A stretch of 64,000 nt of DNA from Cordylochernes scorpioides (GCA_030710605.1 CP092877.1:43074406-43138405), one strand, 5' to 3'; counted from the stretch's first letter, positions 31,676 through 43,765 are shown. Numbers and translations: made by a program. The notes: generated by a model not told the origin, from the letters alone.

Positions 31676-32445
31676 TAGATTCATGTATAATTCAAATATT
31701 AAAATATATTATAAATATAGATATTTTAATTCAAACTATACAAATATATATTATAGATGTGTGGAAAATAATCAACATATATAGTCACGACCGTCTTTCC
31801 TCATCGCTGTCCTCAATTCCTCATGTCACGGATGCTTCTATCTTTATAATTATGTATATTTACAAAAAGTCAATTCGCTCGCGCCTCTAGCGGTGAAAAT
31901 GAGGGGTAATACCAGCTGACCTAATGTACATGTAAAGTTTGGAGCGGGACGTTTCACAAGAGTGACATCCATGGCTCCAATATATAATTGCAACAAATAG
32001 TATTGGAATAAAAACATTCAATCGGCCACGTTGCCCGGGTCATTCTTCTAGTATATTTATAAATATAAAAATATCTTTGACAAAATATAATAAATTTTAA
32101 TCCGAAATGCCTCACGTTATGTCTTATAGCTCACAGCTCGCGATACCATGAAGGCGATGGATATAAAACTGGTCAAAACCAACAAACAGGGCAATACAAA
32201 ATTTAAAAATAAGTGCCATAATATTTCTAGAGGCTGAACGTCTCTCTTTTCTAAAGCTTTATTTCACGATTTGGATACCTGTCTCTAAAGTGCGGTCGAA
32301 AAGAACTCTCCTTATTAGTTGAACACGCGATCAGGAAAAACCATGCCCACAGCTGAAATATTTGGGTAGTTGGCGTTCTGTGCGCTCCTTGAACATAGGA
32401 TATAAATATACCTGAAATAACATCAAAATTATATACCACTAGCGG
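31676..32445. other. Unassigned DNA with short repeat pieces
   Basis: 31775-31835 contains TATATAGTCACGACCG and CCTCAATTCCTCATGTCACG, whose reverse complement is at about 42605-42650. 32030-32052 contains GTTGCCCGGGTCATTCTTCT, related to the end of the CCCGGG repeat at 6210-6236. Nothing coding is recognised. Confidence 0.35.
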
Positions 32446-32899
32446 ATGTACCTGGCTTCGCCCAGGTCGAGTAAAGGTTTTTCTAACGAATCTCTCGATA
32501 AAGTGAACATTTTTTCTCGGTCCCTTGAAAAATACTCGATAAGTTGAATAAAATCAATATTAATTGGTTCCCTCGGTAATTAGAAGTTAAAGGAATAGTA
32601 TATTGCCTTGGAATTGTATCATTATTCTTGTCTCAAATAAATTGCGGTGTCATCCTGAAATTTGCCTTTCCTAATTTTCTACATTACAAAATCATCGTAT
32701 CATCATGATAATATTTAGAGCAGATTGTTGAATTATAACAGATAAATTAGAATATTTATCTTGATTATTTTCAGGCGAAAAGTTATTTCAAAAATTTTAT
32801 TTGCTAGAAACCTTCCCAGTACTATACTAAATAACTTCCCAAAGTTTCATGGCGTTCCAATGAGTGGTTTGGTCAGGCATAAAGGACACACACACACAC
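32446..32899. repeat. Dispersed CCCGGG repeat, left part, interrupted by LINE insertions
   Basis: Matches 30026-30690 up to GGTCAGGCATAAAGGACA and then an AC tract. The remaining piece (CACATATACATTCATTTTTA to TATATATAGAT) resumes at 42495-42533, after two LINE copies. Confidence 0.8.
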
Positions 32900-32979
32900 T
32901 CGAGCGTGCGGCCACGCTTTCGCGAGCTCCGCCGTTTTCGCCTCTGGAGTGTATGTAAAAGGCGCTTACCATAACGAGT

Positions 32980-34430
32980 TTGGTACCAAAAGAAGCCTCT
33001 CGATCCGCTGAACAAGTGCTTGAAAGGCCCAGCACTGGATCACAACCAGGCGAGGAGTTTTCGCCGAAAAACCAAAATATGAAGAATTTGAAAGAAATTT
33101 CTTCTGAAAATCAAAAGAATGCAAATTCGCCGGTAGGCGACATGCATGTAAATCTGGCCGCCGCGCGTGGAGACGTCACGGCGCCACAAACTGCTGCTAC
33201 GACCAGCGCTACAACAGCCAGCCCGGCCTCGCTCAACTGGGCCGACAGCGAGATGGCGGAGGTGGACGCCAACGACGGCTACACAGTCGTGAAGGGCAAG
33301 AAGAGGCGCCGCGGCTCAACATCACCTGAGCACGCTGCAAGGCAGCCCAACAAGCCTGGAGAGCAGCGCAGCTCCCAGCAGCGGAAGTGGCCAACAGGGC
33401 CGAGAGCAGTGCCGCCTCAGGAAATCAAGGCGACGCGCGCCACATCGCCGACGCCAAGGCGAGGCAGGCCACTACCAACCACGAGAGATCTAGGGAACGT
33501 CCCTCAAGGCCTTCCCCTTCCGCAAGAGGGCAGAGCGTATAGTCGTGGCCAACCTACCCGGCTTTGTGGAGGACAGCGCCGTCGTGAAGGCCCTGAGCCT
33601 ATACGGGAAGATAACCTCCATCGCCCCCATCCTGGTCAAAATGGGTGAGTTCATCTTCACCGACGGCCGCCGGGAGGCCTTCATACTGCTCAAAGAAGGC
33701 GTCAAACTGGACAGGCTGCCCACCCGCCTGGAGATCCAGTCCAAGGGAGACACCCTGTCGGCCTTCCTCTCCTTTGGCATCAAGTGCTCAAAATGCGGGA
33801 AACAGGGCCACCGCAGAGCCAACTGCCCAGCGCTCGCCAGGCAAGGGAACGGCAGCCCTAGACAAGCAGCGTCTCCCACCGACGCAAGGCCTCCCCCCCC
33901 TCCTCCTCAGCAGCCAAGGAAGCCGGCACCTGCGCCCGCAACACCGGCGTCCCATGTCCAACCGGCGAAGACAACAACCGAGGCTCCGGCTATCCCCTCG
34001 GCGCCCCATCCTGCTGAACTGATGGATCTCGCCCAGCCCGCCCATGCCGCCCTCCCTGCTCCCCTGGCTGCCCCGCGGCCCCTCGAGCCTCGCATATCTC
34101 CGCTGGACCACGAGATGTCGGTGGAGAAGCTGACCTCTCCTCCATCCAGGCCTGCCCGGGGAAAAGCCGCACTCAGCCAGCTGCTGGAGCACCTCAAGGA
34201 GTCCCCCTATCTCTCCATCGACTGGGACAAGCTGCCCGGCATTAACTGCGAGCAGGCATAGAAGCTCCTCACCTCTGAAACCACCATGAATAGGCTAGTG
34301 CCCACGCTGACAGAGGCACAGGTCGCCGCCCTCGACAAGTTGCACGAAACCATCAAGGCCTCGTGCCCAGACTCCAACTCCACCATCCGCAAGGCCCTCC
34401 AGAAGACCAGGAAGGTGCTGCGTGAAGGAC
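32980..34430 (+). pseudogene. LINE copy A ORF1 (zinc-knuckle RNA-binding protein)
   Basis: Starts MVPKEASRSAEQVLERPS. The N-terminal half is Ala/Pro-rich with a basic KGKKRRRG patch. After a frame change, an RRM-like segment reads VANLPGFVEDSAVVKALS, then a CCHC knuckle CSKCGKQGHRRANC, then a long Pro/Ala linker and a helical C-terminus. The frame change between HERSRE... and KAFPFRKR is present in both copies. A one-base loss near 33443 is specific to this copy, as is a TAG at 34259-34261. The protein would normally package the LINE RNA. Confidence 0.75.
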
Positions 34431-34437
34431 GGCACCA

Positions 34438-37400
34438 ATGAGTTACCGCGTCGCCACCATCAACGCGCGAGGGCTCGCCACTCGGGGGAGGAGCCATGCC
34501 CTTTGTCATCTCCTCAGGCAACATCAGGTGGACATCGCGATTGTCCAGGAGACAAACGCATTTCATCTGGGCAGCGGCCAAGACCTCTGCCTCGGCTACA
34601 ACGCTGTTGTATTGGCCCATCCCGTAGCCATCTCGGGATCCGGACTCGCCTGCGTCTTCGGGCCAGGCGTAGCCGTTCTACAACAGCGCATCCTGTGGCC
34701 GGGCCACATCGCCTTGGCAACCATAGATGTCCACGGCGAGGAGATGACGGCCATCGCCGTTCATCTGGCGCACAAACCCCGAGAAAGAAACCAACAACTG
34801 GAGCTCCTGGCGGCGACAGCGGCACAGGAGGAGGAGGAGGCCTGCTGGATCATCGGCGACTTTAACATCAGGGATCGGGGCCCCTCATCATCATCATCGT
34901 CGGATGCCCTCGCCGCTCTTCTGGACCTGGCCGCGATGCTCCGCTCGGGCCTTGCTCTCGAACATCTGGCTGACTACATCCGGGAGTTGGAGGAAGACAC
35001 AGCGCACGATGACGACGACGGGACCTTTTGGGATAGGTGGACCACCATCAAGGCGGGACTGCTGGCGGAGGCCAGATCCCTGCACGACCCGCGCCACGCT
35101 GCCAGCGACAGCTACGTCTACAGGGCGAGACGTTACATCGCGGCGCAGCTCGAGGCCTCCTCCATCCGGGCAGACTACCCATCGCTGCCGGACCTGGCAC
35201 GCGCCATCCGCCTCCGTCGCCCGGTCAGCGTCATCAGGGACGAGGAGGACAACGTCAGCTTCGGCGGAGGGCGTTCGCGACCTTCCAGCCCCGCTTCGCC
35301 CATCCCACCAGCGATCCAGCTGCGGGAGCTGCCTTCATCGCCAGCAGCGCGCCCACCACCACCCGCGAGCTGAGTGAGGAGGACCCGCTCCACCGGCCAG
35401 ACATCATCCCCAGCGAGATCGCCCACGCCATCGAGCACCTCCCTAGCGGAAAGGCCCCCGGCTGGGACGGCTTGCCGTGCGAGCTCCTCGTCGCCTTCAA
35501 CGAGGACTTCTTCGCAGAAGCTCTGGCCCGGGTGTTCGCGGCTTCACGGCTCCGCGGTGCCCTGCCTCCGTCGACGCGGCGCAGCTCCATCTGCCCCGTG
35601 CCCAAGGCCCGCGGAGGTCGCGGCCTTGATGGCTATAGGCCTGTCGCGCTGCCCTCGGCCGACTACAGGGTCCTGGCCGCCATCCTTCACCGGCGCCTCA
35701 AGCCCCAACTGCGGACCCTCGTGCCGGAATCCAGACCTACGCCGTCCCCGGGAGGTCCCCGTCATGGAACTTCGCCATGGTGACGGACGCCGTCGAGGAG
35801 GCCACCGCCCTGGGCTCGCCGCTGGCCGTCATGGGCGTAGACCTGGAGTCCGCCTTTGACTCATTAGACCGCGGCTTCCTGGAGTCCCTGCTAACGTCCC
35901 TCCGCCTCCCGCCGGCCTTCAGGGCCTGGATTAACATCCTCTACGCCGGGGCGGACGCCACCATCCGGGCCGGAGGTTTCTACACCACCGCCTTCCCCCT
36001 CCTCAACGGCCTAAGACAGGGTTGCGCCGTGAGCGCCGCACTTTTTAGCATCGCCACGGGGCCGCTGCTACGTCGCCTGGAGTTGACCCTCGGCGTGGGC
36101 AATGTCATCGCCTACGCCGACGACATCGTCCTCCTATTCCATCGCGACGGAGACTTCGAGCGGGTGGCGACCGTTTTCGAAGATTACAGGCAGGCCTCCG
36201 GAATCGGCGTGAACCTCCGGAAGAGCGCTGGCCTCTGGTGCGGCGCCTGGCGCAACCGCGGCGTCTCCCCTCTCGGCGCCTCCTGGTCGACTACCTCCAT
36301 CAGGGTCCTCGGGCTCGACATCGCCCCCAGGAGCACCGTCATCCACCGGGAGCAGCATCTCCTGGCCCTCCTGGAGACTGCATGCCGCAAATAGACGCCC
36401 TTCACCCGCGGCCTCTCCCTCGTCGGGCGAGCAAGAGCGGCGAACACGCTGGTGGGGTCTGTCATCAAGCACCACCTGCATGGATACCTTCCATCACCCC
36501 CGACCATCGCCAAGCTGCAGGCCCGACTGGCGAGGTTCGTCTGGGGACAAGACCACACGGCGTGGCTTCCCGCCAATGTCATGGCGAGGCCAGTTGCCAT
36601 CGGAGGCCTCGGCCTCCTCGACCTCGCGACCCAGCTCCAGCTCGCCTGCCTCAAGGGGGTGCAGGTCGCGCTCCGCGGGGGCAGAAATGCCTTCAGCTGG
36701 CTGGTCGGCGGCAACAGCGGTGAGGCCTGGATTCACCCTCCACCGGACGGCACCCGTCTCCAGCCCCGCCGTCTCCGGTTTCTGAAGCTGTGGGAGGAGG
36801 CCTCCAACATCCTGGGCCTCAATCACCGGGCGGTCCCCACAGTTCAGCTCCTGGACCTCCCCATCATCGGCGGCTGCCGGTTCCTTCGCCCTCCCGACCT
36901 CCTGGCCCCCGCCCGCTGGCGCGGAGCCCGAGTCCGGGACCTTATCGTGGAGGAACACCTCATCGCCCGCCCTACGCGCTCGGCCCTGGCTGACGCCGCG
37001 GCCCTGGGCGCCTTCTGTCGGAGGCTGACCTCCGAGAACGCCGTGGGCTTCGGGGCGGAGCCTACGCCCTCATCTAGCTCCTTAGCTGCGGCCGTGGTGC
37101 TGCGGGGGACGGCTACGCCGTTCCTCAACGGCCTCACGACCCGCTCAGCCCGACGGGCCCTGGATCGTCCGCGCCTCGCCGCCACGCCCATCTCCAGATT
37201 CCTGGCGAGATGGACGCCCACCATCAATCCACCATCCAGGATCGACTGGGCCTCGCTGCGGCGCTGCGCCTATTCGGGTCACGAGGCCGACGTAGCTCTC
37301 AAGCTAGCCCTCCACGCCCTGCCCCATCCGGCCCATCCTGCCTCGGTCGGCCCCTCCTGTCCTGCCTGCGGGTCCATCGACCGCTCCCTCGGCCACCGTT

Positions 37401-37654
37401 ACTGGTGCTGCCGTTCCATCAGGCCTCTCATCAGAGAGGCCTTCAACATCATAGGGCGGCCCCCTGACCTGCAGGCTTGGATCTTCGGCGGGTCCGGCCT
37501 TGAGGACGACGCCCTTTCCATCCTGGCCTCGGCAAAGTTGCGAATCTATCGCTGCTTTGTCCAGGTTGGGCTCGGAGAAGCGGTGGAGGACCCGCTCATC
37601 GCCTGGTCCAGGACCCTCCAGCGCCGCGGACTCCTACCTTTGTCCCTCTTGTAA
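34438..37654 (+). pseudogene. LINE copy A ORF2 (endonuclease / reverse transcriptase)
   Basis: An APE-type endonuclease begins MSYRVATINARG with QETNAF and IIGDFNIRDRG. The segment with SNRLDR and SDHR is missing because of a 237-bp deletion between TGGCCGCG direct repeats. A frameshift near 35265 leads into RT motifs GKAPGWDGLP and GYRPVALPSADYR. A second near 35735 leads into VDLESAFDSLDRGFL, NGLRQGCAVSAALF and AYADDIVLLF. A TAG replaces Trp at 36392-36394. The full C-terminal domain follows, including CPACGSIDRSLGHRYWCC. Unlike copy B, the connecting region 36419-36865 is retained. Confidence 0.8.
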
Positions 37655-37879
37655 ATTTGTTTCATTTATGTATATATTTAATAATTTTCTTCTCTTCCTC
37701 TCTCTCTCATGTGAGATGTAATATTGTCTAAGATGACAATAAATATTGTTTAATTGTCAATTGTCACACACACACACTCACACACACACACACACACACT
37801 CGAGCGAGCGGCCACGCTTTTGCGAGCTCCGCCGTTTTCGCCTCTGGAGTGTGTGTAAAAGGCGCTTACCATCACGAGT

Positions 37880-39343
37880 TTGGTACCAGAAGAACCCTCT
37901 CGATCCGCTGAACAAGTGCCTGAAAGGCCCAGCACTGGATCTCAACCAGGCGAGGAGTTATCGCCGAAAAAGGGAATCATAGAGAATTCTTCTCTAGAAT
38001 TTTCTATGGAATATCGAAAACATGCAAGTCCGCCGGCGCGCGAGGTGCATGGAACGCTGGCTGCCGCGCGGGGTGACGTCACGGCGCCGCCGACTGCTGC
38101 TTCTTCCAGCGAGAATTTAGCCGACCCGGCCTCGCTCAATTGGGCCGACAGCGAGATGGCGGAGGTCGACGCCAACGACGGCTACACCGTTGTGAAGAGC
38201 AAGAAAAGGCGCCTCTCTTCAACACCTGAGCACGCCGCAAAGCAGGCAAGCAGACCTGATGAGAAACGCGGCCCCCAGCAGCAGAAGCGGACAACAGGGC
38301 CGAGGTCAATGCCGCCCCAGGAAATCAAGGCAACGCGCGCCAACATCGCCGACGCCAGGGCGAGGCAGGCCACAACCAACCACGAGAGATCTAGGGAACG
38401 TCCCTCAAGGCCTTCCCCTTCCGCAAGAGGGCAGAGCGTATAGTCGTGGCCAACCTACCCGGCTTTGTGGAGGACAGCGCCGTCGTGAAGGCCCTGAGCC
38501 CATACGGGAAGATAACCTCCATCGCCCCCATCCTGGTCAAAATGGGTGAGTTCATCTTCACCGACGGCCGCCGGGAGGCGTTCATCCTGCTCCGCGAGGG
38601 CGTAAGGCTGGAGACGCTGCCCACCCGTCTGACCATCCACTCCAAGGGAGACACCCTTGTCGGCCTTCCTCTCCTTTGGAATCAAGTGTTCCAAATGCGG
38701 TAAACAGGGCCACCGCAGAGCCAACTGCCCAGCGCTCGCCAGGCAAGGGAACGGCAGCCCCAGGCAAGCAGCGTCTCCCACCGACGCAAGGCCCCCCCTA
38801 CCTCCTCCTCAGCGACCAAGGAAGCCGGCACCTGCGCCCGCAACACCGGCGTCCCCTGTCCAACCGGCGAAGACTTCGGCCGAGGCTCAGGCGATCCCCT
38901 CGGCACACCAGCATGCCGAACAGATGGATCTCACCCACCCCGCCTCTGCTGCCCACCCTGCTCCCCTGGCTGCCCTGCGGCCCCCCGAGCCTCGCATCCC
39001 TCCGCTCGACCAGGAGATGTCGGTGGAGAAGCTGTCCTCACCTCCCGCCACGCCTGCCCGGGGAAAGGCCGCACTCGAACAGCTGCTGGAGCACCTCGGG
39101 AAGTCCCCCAACCCCTCCATCGACTGGGACAAGCTGCCCGACCTGAACTGCGAGGAGGCTCAGAAGCTCCTCACCTCTGAGACCACCATGAAGAGGCGAG
39201 CGCCCACGCTACCAAAGGAACAGTTCACCGCCCTCGAAAAATTGCACGAAACCATCAAGGCCTTGTGCCCAGACTCTAACTCCACCATCCGCAAAACCCT
39301 CCAGAAGACCAGGAAGGTGCTGCGTGAAGGACGGCCCCAATGA
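37880..39343 (+). pseudogene. LINE copy B ORF1
   Basis: Starts MVPEEPSRSAEQVPERPS. Organised like copy A: a charged N-terminus, the same frame change before VANLPGFVEDSAVV, an extra T near 38657 that shifts the frame again, then CSKCGKQGHRRANC. The C-terminus is intact to ...VLREGRPQ. Its TGA stop (39341-39343) overlaps the ORF2 start in ATGA, an arrangement that would suit termination-reinitiation. Confidence 0.75.
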
Positions 39344-42300
39344 GTTACCGCGTCGCCACCATCAACGCGCGAGGGCTCGCCACTCGGGGGAGGAGCCTTG
39401 CCCTTTGTCATTTACTCAGGCAACATCACGTGGACATCGCGTTTGTCCAGGAGACAAACGCATTTCATCTGGGCAGCGGACAAGACCTCTGCCTCGGCTA
39501 CGGCGCTGTTGTGTTGGCCCATCCCGTAGCCATCTCGGGATCCGGACTCGCCTGCGTCTTCGGACCAGGCGTAGCCGTGCTACAACAGCGTATCCTGTGG
39601 CCGGGCCAAATCGCCTTGGCAACAATAGATGTCCACGGCGAGGAAATGACGGCCATCGCCGTTCATCTGGCGCATGAACCCCGGGAGAGAAACCGACAAC
39701 TGGAGCTCCTGGCGGCGACAGCGGCACAGGAAGAGGAGGGGGCCTGTTGGATCATCGGCGACTTTAACATCAGGGATCGGGGCCCCTCATCATCATCATC
39801 ATCGGATGCCCTCGCCGCTCTTCTGGACCTGGCCGCGCTGGTCGACGTGGCCACCCAGTTCGACGCCGCCCACCTGCCCACCAGAGTCTCCATGCACGGC
39901 GACCAAGTCGAATCCAACCGCCTGGACCGGATCCTCGTCCCTGCTGGAGTCCTGGATCGCGTGTCCATCTACGCGACCAGCCACTACCACCTCTCGGACC
40001 ACCGCCTCGTGCTGCTCCAGGTGGGCCCGCCCACCACCGCCATCTCCTCCCCCACCCAGCCTCGCTTGGCCGCGATGCTCCGCTCGGGCCTCGTTCTCGA
40101 ACATCTGGCTGGTTACATCCGGGAGCTCGAGGAAGACACGGCGCACGATGACGACGACGGGATCCTATGGGACAGGTGGACCACCATCAAGGCGGGACTG
40201 CTGGCGAAGGCCAGATCCCTGCACGATCCGCGCCACGCTGCCAGCGACAGCTACATCTACAGGGCAAGGCGCTATATCGCGGCGCAGCTCGAGGCCTCCT
40301 CCATCCGGGCCGACTACCCATCGCTGCCGGACCTAGCACGCGCCATCCGTCTCCGACGCCCGGTCAGCGTCATCAGGGACGAGCAGGATAACATCATCGA
40401 GGGCCCCGAGCTTCGGCGGAGGGCGTTCGCGACCTTACAGCCTAGCTTCGCCCGTCCCACCAGCGATCCAGCTGCGGGAGCTGCCTTCATCGCCAGCAGC
40501 GCGCCCACCACCACCCGCGAGCTGAGTGAGGAGGACCCGCTCCACCGGCCGGACATCAGCCCCAGCGAGATCGCCAACGCCATCGAGCACCTCCCTCGCG
40601 GAAAGGCCCTCGGCTGGGACGGCTTGCCGTGCGAGCTCCTCGTCGCCTTCAGCGAGGACTTCTTCGCGGAAGCTCTGGCCCGGGTGTTCGCGGCACACGG
40701 CTCCGCGGTGCCCTGCCTCCGTCGACGCGGCGCAGCTCCATCTGCCTCGTTGCAAAGGCCCGCGGAGGTCGCGGCCTTGACGGCTACAGGCCCGTCGCGC
40801 TGCCCTCGGCCGACTACAGGGTCCTGGCCGTCATCCTTCACCGGCGCCTCAAGCCCCACCTGCGGACCCTTGTGCCGGAATGCCAAACTTACGCCGTCCC
40901 CGGGAGGTCCCCGTCATGGAACATCGCCATGGTGACGGACGCCGTCGAGGAGGCCACCGCCCTGTGCTCGCCGCTGGCCGTCATGGGCGTAGACCTGGAG
41001 TCCGCCTTTGACTCACTAGACCGCGGCTTCTTGGAGTCCCTGCTAACGTCCCTCCGCCTCCCGCCAGCCTTCAGGGCCTGGATCAGCATCCTCTACGCCG
41101 GGGCGGACGCCACCATCCGGGCCGGAGGCTTCTACACCATCGCCTTCCCCCTCCTCAACGGCCTAAGACAGGGTTGCGCCGTGAGTGCCGCACTCTTCAG
41201 CATCGCCACGGGGCCGCTGCTACGTCGCCTGGAGTTGACCCTCGGCGTGGGCAATGTCATCGCTTACGCCGACGACATCGTCCTCCTATTTCATCGCGAC
41301 GGAGACTTCGAACGGGTGGCGACCGTCTTCGAAGAATACAAGCAGGCCTCCGGAGTTGGCGTGAACCTCCGGAAGAGCACTGGCCTCTGGTGCGGCGCCT
41401 GGCGCAACCGCGGCGACTCCCCTCTCGGCGCCTCCTGGTCGACCACCTCCATCACGGTCCTCGGGCTCGACATCGCCCCCAGGAGCACCGTCGCCCACCG
41501 GGAGCAGCATCTCCTGGCCCTCCTGGAGACTGTTTGCCGCAAATGGACGCCCTTCACCCGCGGCCTCTCCATCGGCGGGTGCCGGTTCCTCCGCCCTCCC
41601 GACCTCCTGGCCCCCGCCCGCTGGAGCGGAGCCCGAGTCCGGGACCTCATCGAGGAGGAACACCTCATCGCCCGCCCTACGCGCTCGGCCCTGGCTGACG
41701 CCGCGGCCCTGGGCGCCTTCTGTCGGAGGCTGACCTCCGAGAACGCCGTGGGCTTCGGGGCGGAGTCCACGCCTTCATCCAGTTCCCTTGCTGCGGCCGT
41801 GGTGCTGCGTGGGACGGCTACGCCGTTCTTCAACGGCCTCACGACCCGCTCGGCCCGACGGGCCCTGGATCGTCCGCGCCTCGCCGCCACGCCCATCTCC
41901 AGATTCCTGGCGAGATGGACGCCCACCATCAATCCACCATCCAGGATCGACTGGGCCTCGCTGCGGCGCTGCGCCTATTCGGGTCACGAGGCCGACGTAG
42001 CTCTCAAGCTAGCCCTCCACGCCCTGCCCCATCCGGCCCATCCTGCCTCGGTCGGCCCCTCCTGTCCTGCCTGCGGGTCCATCGACCGCTCCCTCGGCCA
42101 CCGTTACTGGTGCTGCCGTTCCATCAGGCCTCTCATCAGAGAGGCCTTCAACATCATAGGGCGGCCCCCTGACCTGCAGGCTTGGATCTTCGGCGGGTCC
42201 GGCCTTGAGGACGACGCCCTCTCCATCCTGGCGTCGGCAAAGTTGCGAATTTATCGTTACCTTGTCCAGGTTGGGCTCGGAGAAGCGGTGGAGGACCCGC

Positions 42301-42359
42301 TCATCGCCTGGTCCAGGACCCTCCAGCGTCGTGGTTTCCTATCTTCATCCCCCTTGTGA
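39340..42359 (+). pseudogene. LINE copy B ORF2 (endonuclease / reverse transcriptase)
   Basis: The complete APE endonuclease (VATINARG, QETNAF, IIGDFNIRDRG, SNRLDRILV, LSDHRLVLLQ) is read in one frame for 450 codons. A one-base loss near 40695 moves the reverse transcriptase into the next frame, where it is uninterrupted to 42359: GYRPVAL, QTYAVPGR, VDLESAFDSLDRGF, NGLRQGCAVSAALF, AYADDIVLLF. The catalytic YADD is present. The segment equivalent to 36419-36865 of copy A is deleted in frame, and the terminal CPACGSIDRSLGHRYWCC is kept. Except for one frameshift and that deletion it looks recently active. Confidence 0.8.
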
Positions 42360-42534
42360 AATATATGTAATATATATGTAAATATTTCATTCATTCTTAT
42401 GTAATTTATTTCTTTTTCTTCTCTTTCTCTCTCTCATTGATTGATTGATGTAATATTGTCTAGAAGACAATAAATAATTTTTAATTGTCAATTGTCACAC
42501 ACACATATACATTCATTTTTATATATATAGATAA

Positions 42535-42647
42535 TAATATACTAATAATAATTATTATTATTATCATTAGATAATGATAATGATCATAATGATGATTCCC
42601 GCGCATCCGTGACAGCTATGAGGAATTGAGGAGAAACGGTCGTGACT
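42535..42647. other. AT-rich link with TCGTGACTATATA motif
   Basis: Contains simple ATT/ATA repeats and GAGGAATTGAGGAGAAACGG, whose reverse complement is seen near 31800. Confidence 0.35.
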
Positions 42648-43692
42648 ATATATTAGTAAATTAAATTTTATTGCCCTCTATCGTTAAAATTTTACACAAA
42701 TAAATTTACTGGCAATGCGTTTCTTTTTTAAATCTCTACAGACCTTACTGCAATGATATGATTTAATGAATGAGAGGGCTTGGCTCATCAGTAGTGAACC
42801 CTCTCAGCGGTTTCGCCAAATTAATCTCTAGACCGCTTTACTATTGTATTGGACTGGTTTTGTTATATACCCTGCATTTTCTATGGAAGGCAGCTAAATG
42901 GTGTTTAGTGAACTATGGACATAAGCTTATAGGTCTGTAGAGGTACATACATATAAATTTCAAGGTATTGCATCGAGCAAAGCTCTTCCGCGCAAAACAT
43001 GTTTTCATAACCATTATATATTAGTAAATTAAATTTTATTGCCCTCTATCGTTAAAATTTTACACAAATAAATTTACTGGCAATGCGTTTCTTTTTTAAA
43101 TCTCTACAGACTTTACTGCAATGATATGATTTAATGAATGAGAGGGCTTGGCTCATCAGTAGTGAACCCTCTCAGCGGTTTCGCCAAATTAATCTCTAGA
43201 CCGCTTTACTATTGTATTGGACTGGTTTTGTTATATACCCTGCATTTTCTATGGAAGGCAGCTAAATGGTGTTTAGTGAACTATGGACATAAGCTTATAG
43301 GTCTGTAGAGGTACATACATATAAATTTCAAGGTATTGCATCGAGCAAAGCTCTTCCGCGCAAAACATGTTTTCATAACCATATATATGCGCGGAAGAGC
43401 TTTGCTCGATGCAATACCTTGAAATTTATATGTATGTACCTCTACAGACCTATAAGCTTATGTCCATAGTTCACTAAACACCATTTAGCTGCCTTCCATA
43501 GAAAATGCAGGGTATATAACAAAACCAGTCCAATACAATAGTAAAGCGGTCTAGAGATTAATTTGGCGAAACCGCTGAGAGGGTTCACTACTGATGAGCC
43601 AAGCCCTCTCATTCATTAAATCATATCATTGCAGTAAGGTCTGTAGAGATTTAAAAAAGAAACGCATTGCCAGTAAATTTATTTGTGTAAAA
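42648..43692. repeat. 368-bp repeat: two direct copies and one inverted copy
   Basis: Copies begin at 42653 and 43021 and differ by about one base. A third lies inverted from 43383 to 43692. Shared phrases include CTGCAATGATATGATTTAAT, GGCTTGGCTCATCAGTAGTG, CAGCGGTTTCGCCAAATTAA and CATCGAGCAAAGCTCTTCCG. The near-identity implies very recent duplication. The second and third copies form a long hairpin. It is non-coding and of unknown class. Confidence 0.9.
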
Positions 43693-43765
43693 TTGTGACT
43701 ATATATGTTGATATATTTATATTATATATAAAATAAATGAGTTTTAAAAATTGTTAAAAAAAAAA

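Larger units (their letters stand above)
32898..37764 (+). mobile_element. Tx1/L1-like LINE copy A, inserted in an AC microsatellite
   Basis: GC-rich in an AT-rich background. The 5' end CGAGCGTGCGGCCACGCTTT follows ACACACACACACT. The 3' UTR contains GACAATAAATATTG and ends TTAATTGTCAATTGTCA directly before another AC tract. It carries two ORFs. The reverse transcriptase phrases QTYAVPGR, SLDRGFL, NGLRQGC and AYADDIVLL are closest in layout to the Tx1 group of the L1 clade. R1-clade elements of the Mino/Waldo type also choose AC-rich repeats and remain an alternative. This copy has a 237-bp in-frame deletion in the endonuclease plus several frameshifts and stops. Confidence 0.85.
37798..42494 (+). 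mobile_element. Tx1/L1-like LINE copy B, tandem to copy A
   Basis: Separated from copy A only by about 36 bases of AC repeat (37765-37800). It has the same 5' end (CGAGCGAGCGGCCACGCTTT) and the same tail (GACAATAAATAATTTTTAAT then TGTCAATTGTCA). It is closely related to copy A except near the 5' end and the 3' UTR. It retains a complete endonuclease but has lost 447 bp in the C-terminal part of ORF2. Confidence 0.85.

Noticed and set aside
33490-42172. Many long overlapping frames on both strands within the GC-rich LINE block
   Set aside because: GC-rich sequence has few stops; only the frames with zinc-knuckle, endonuclease and RT motifs are real.
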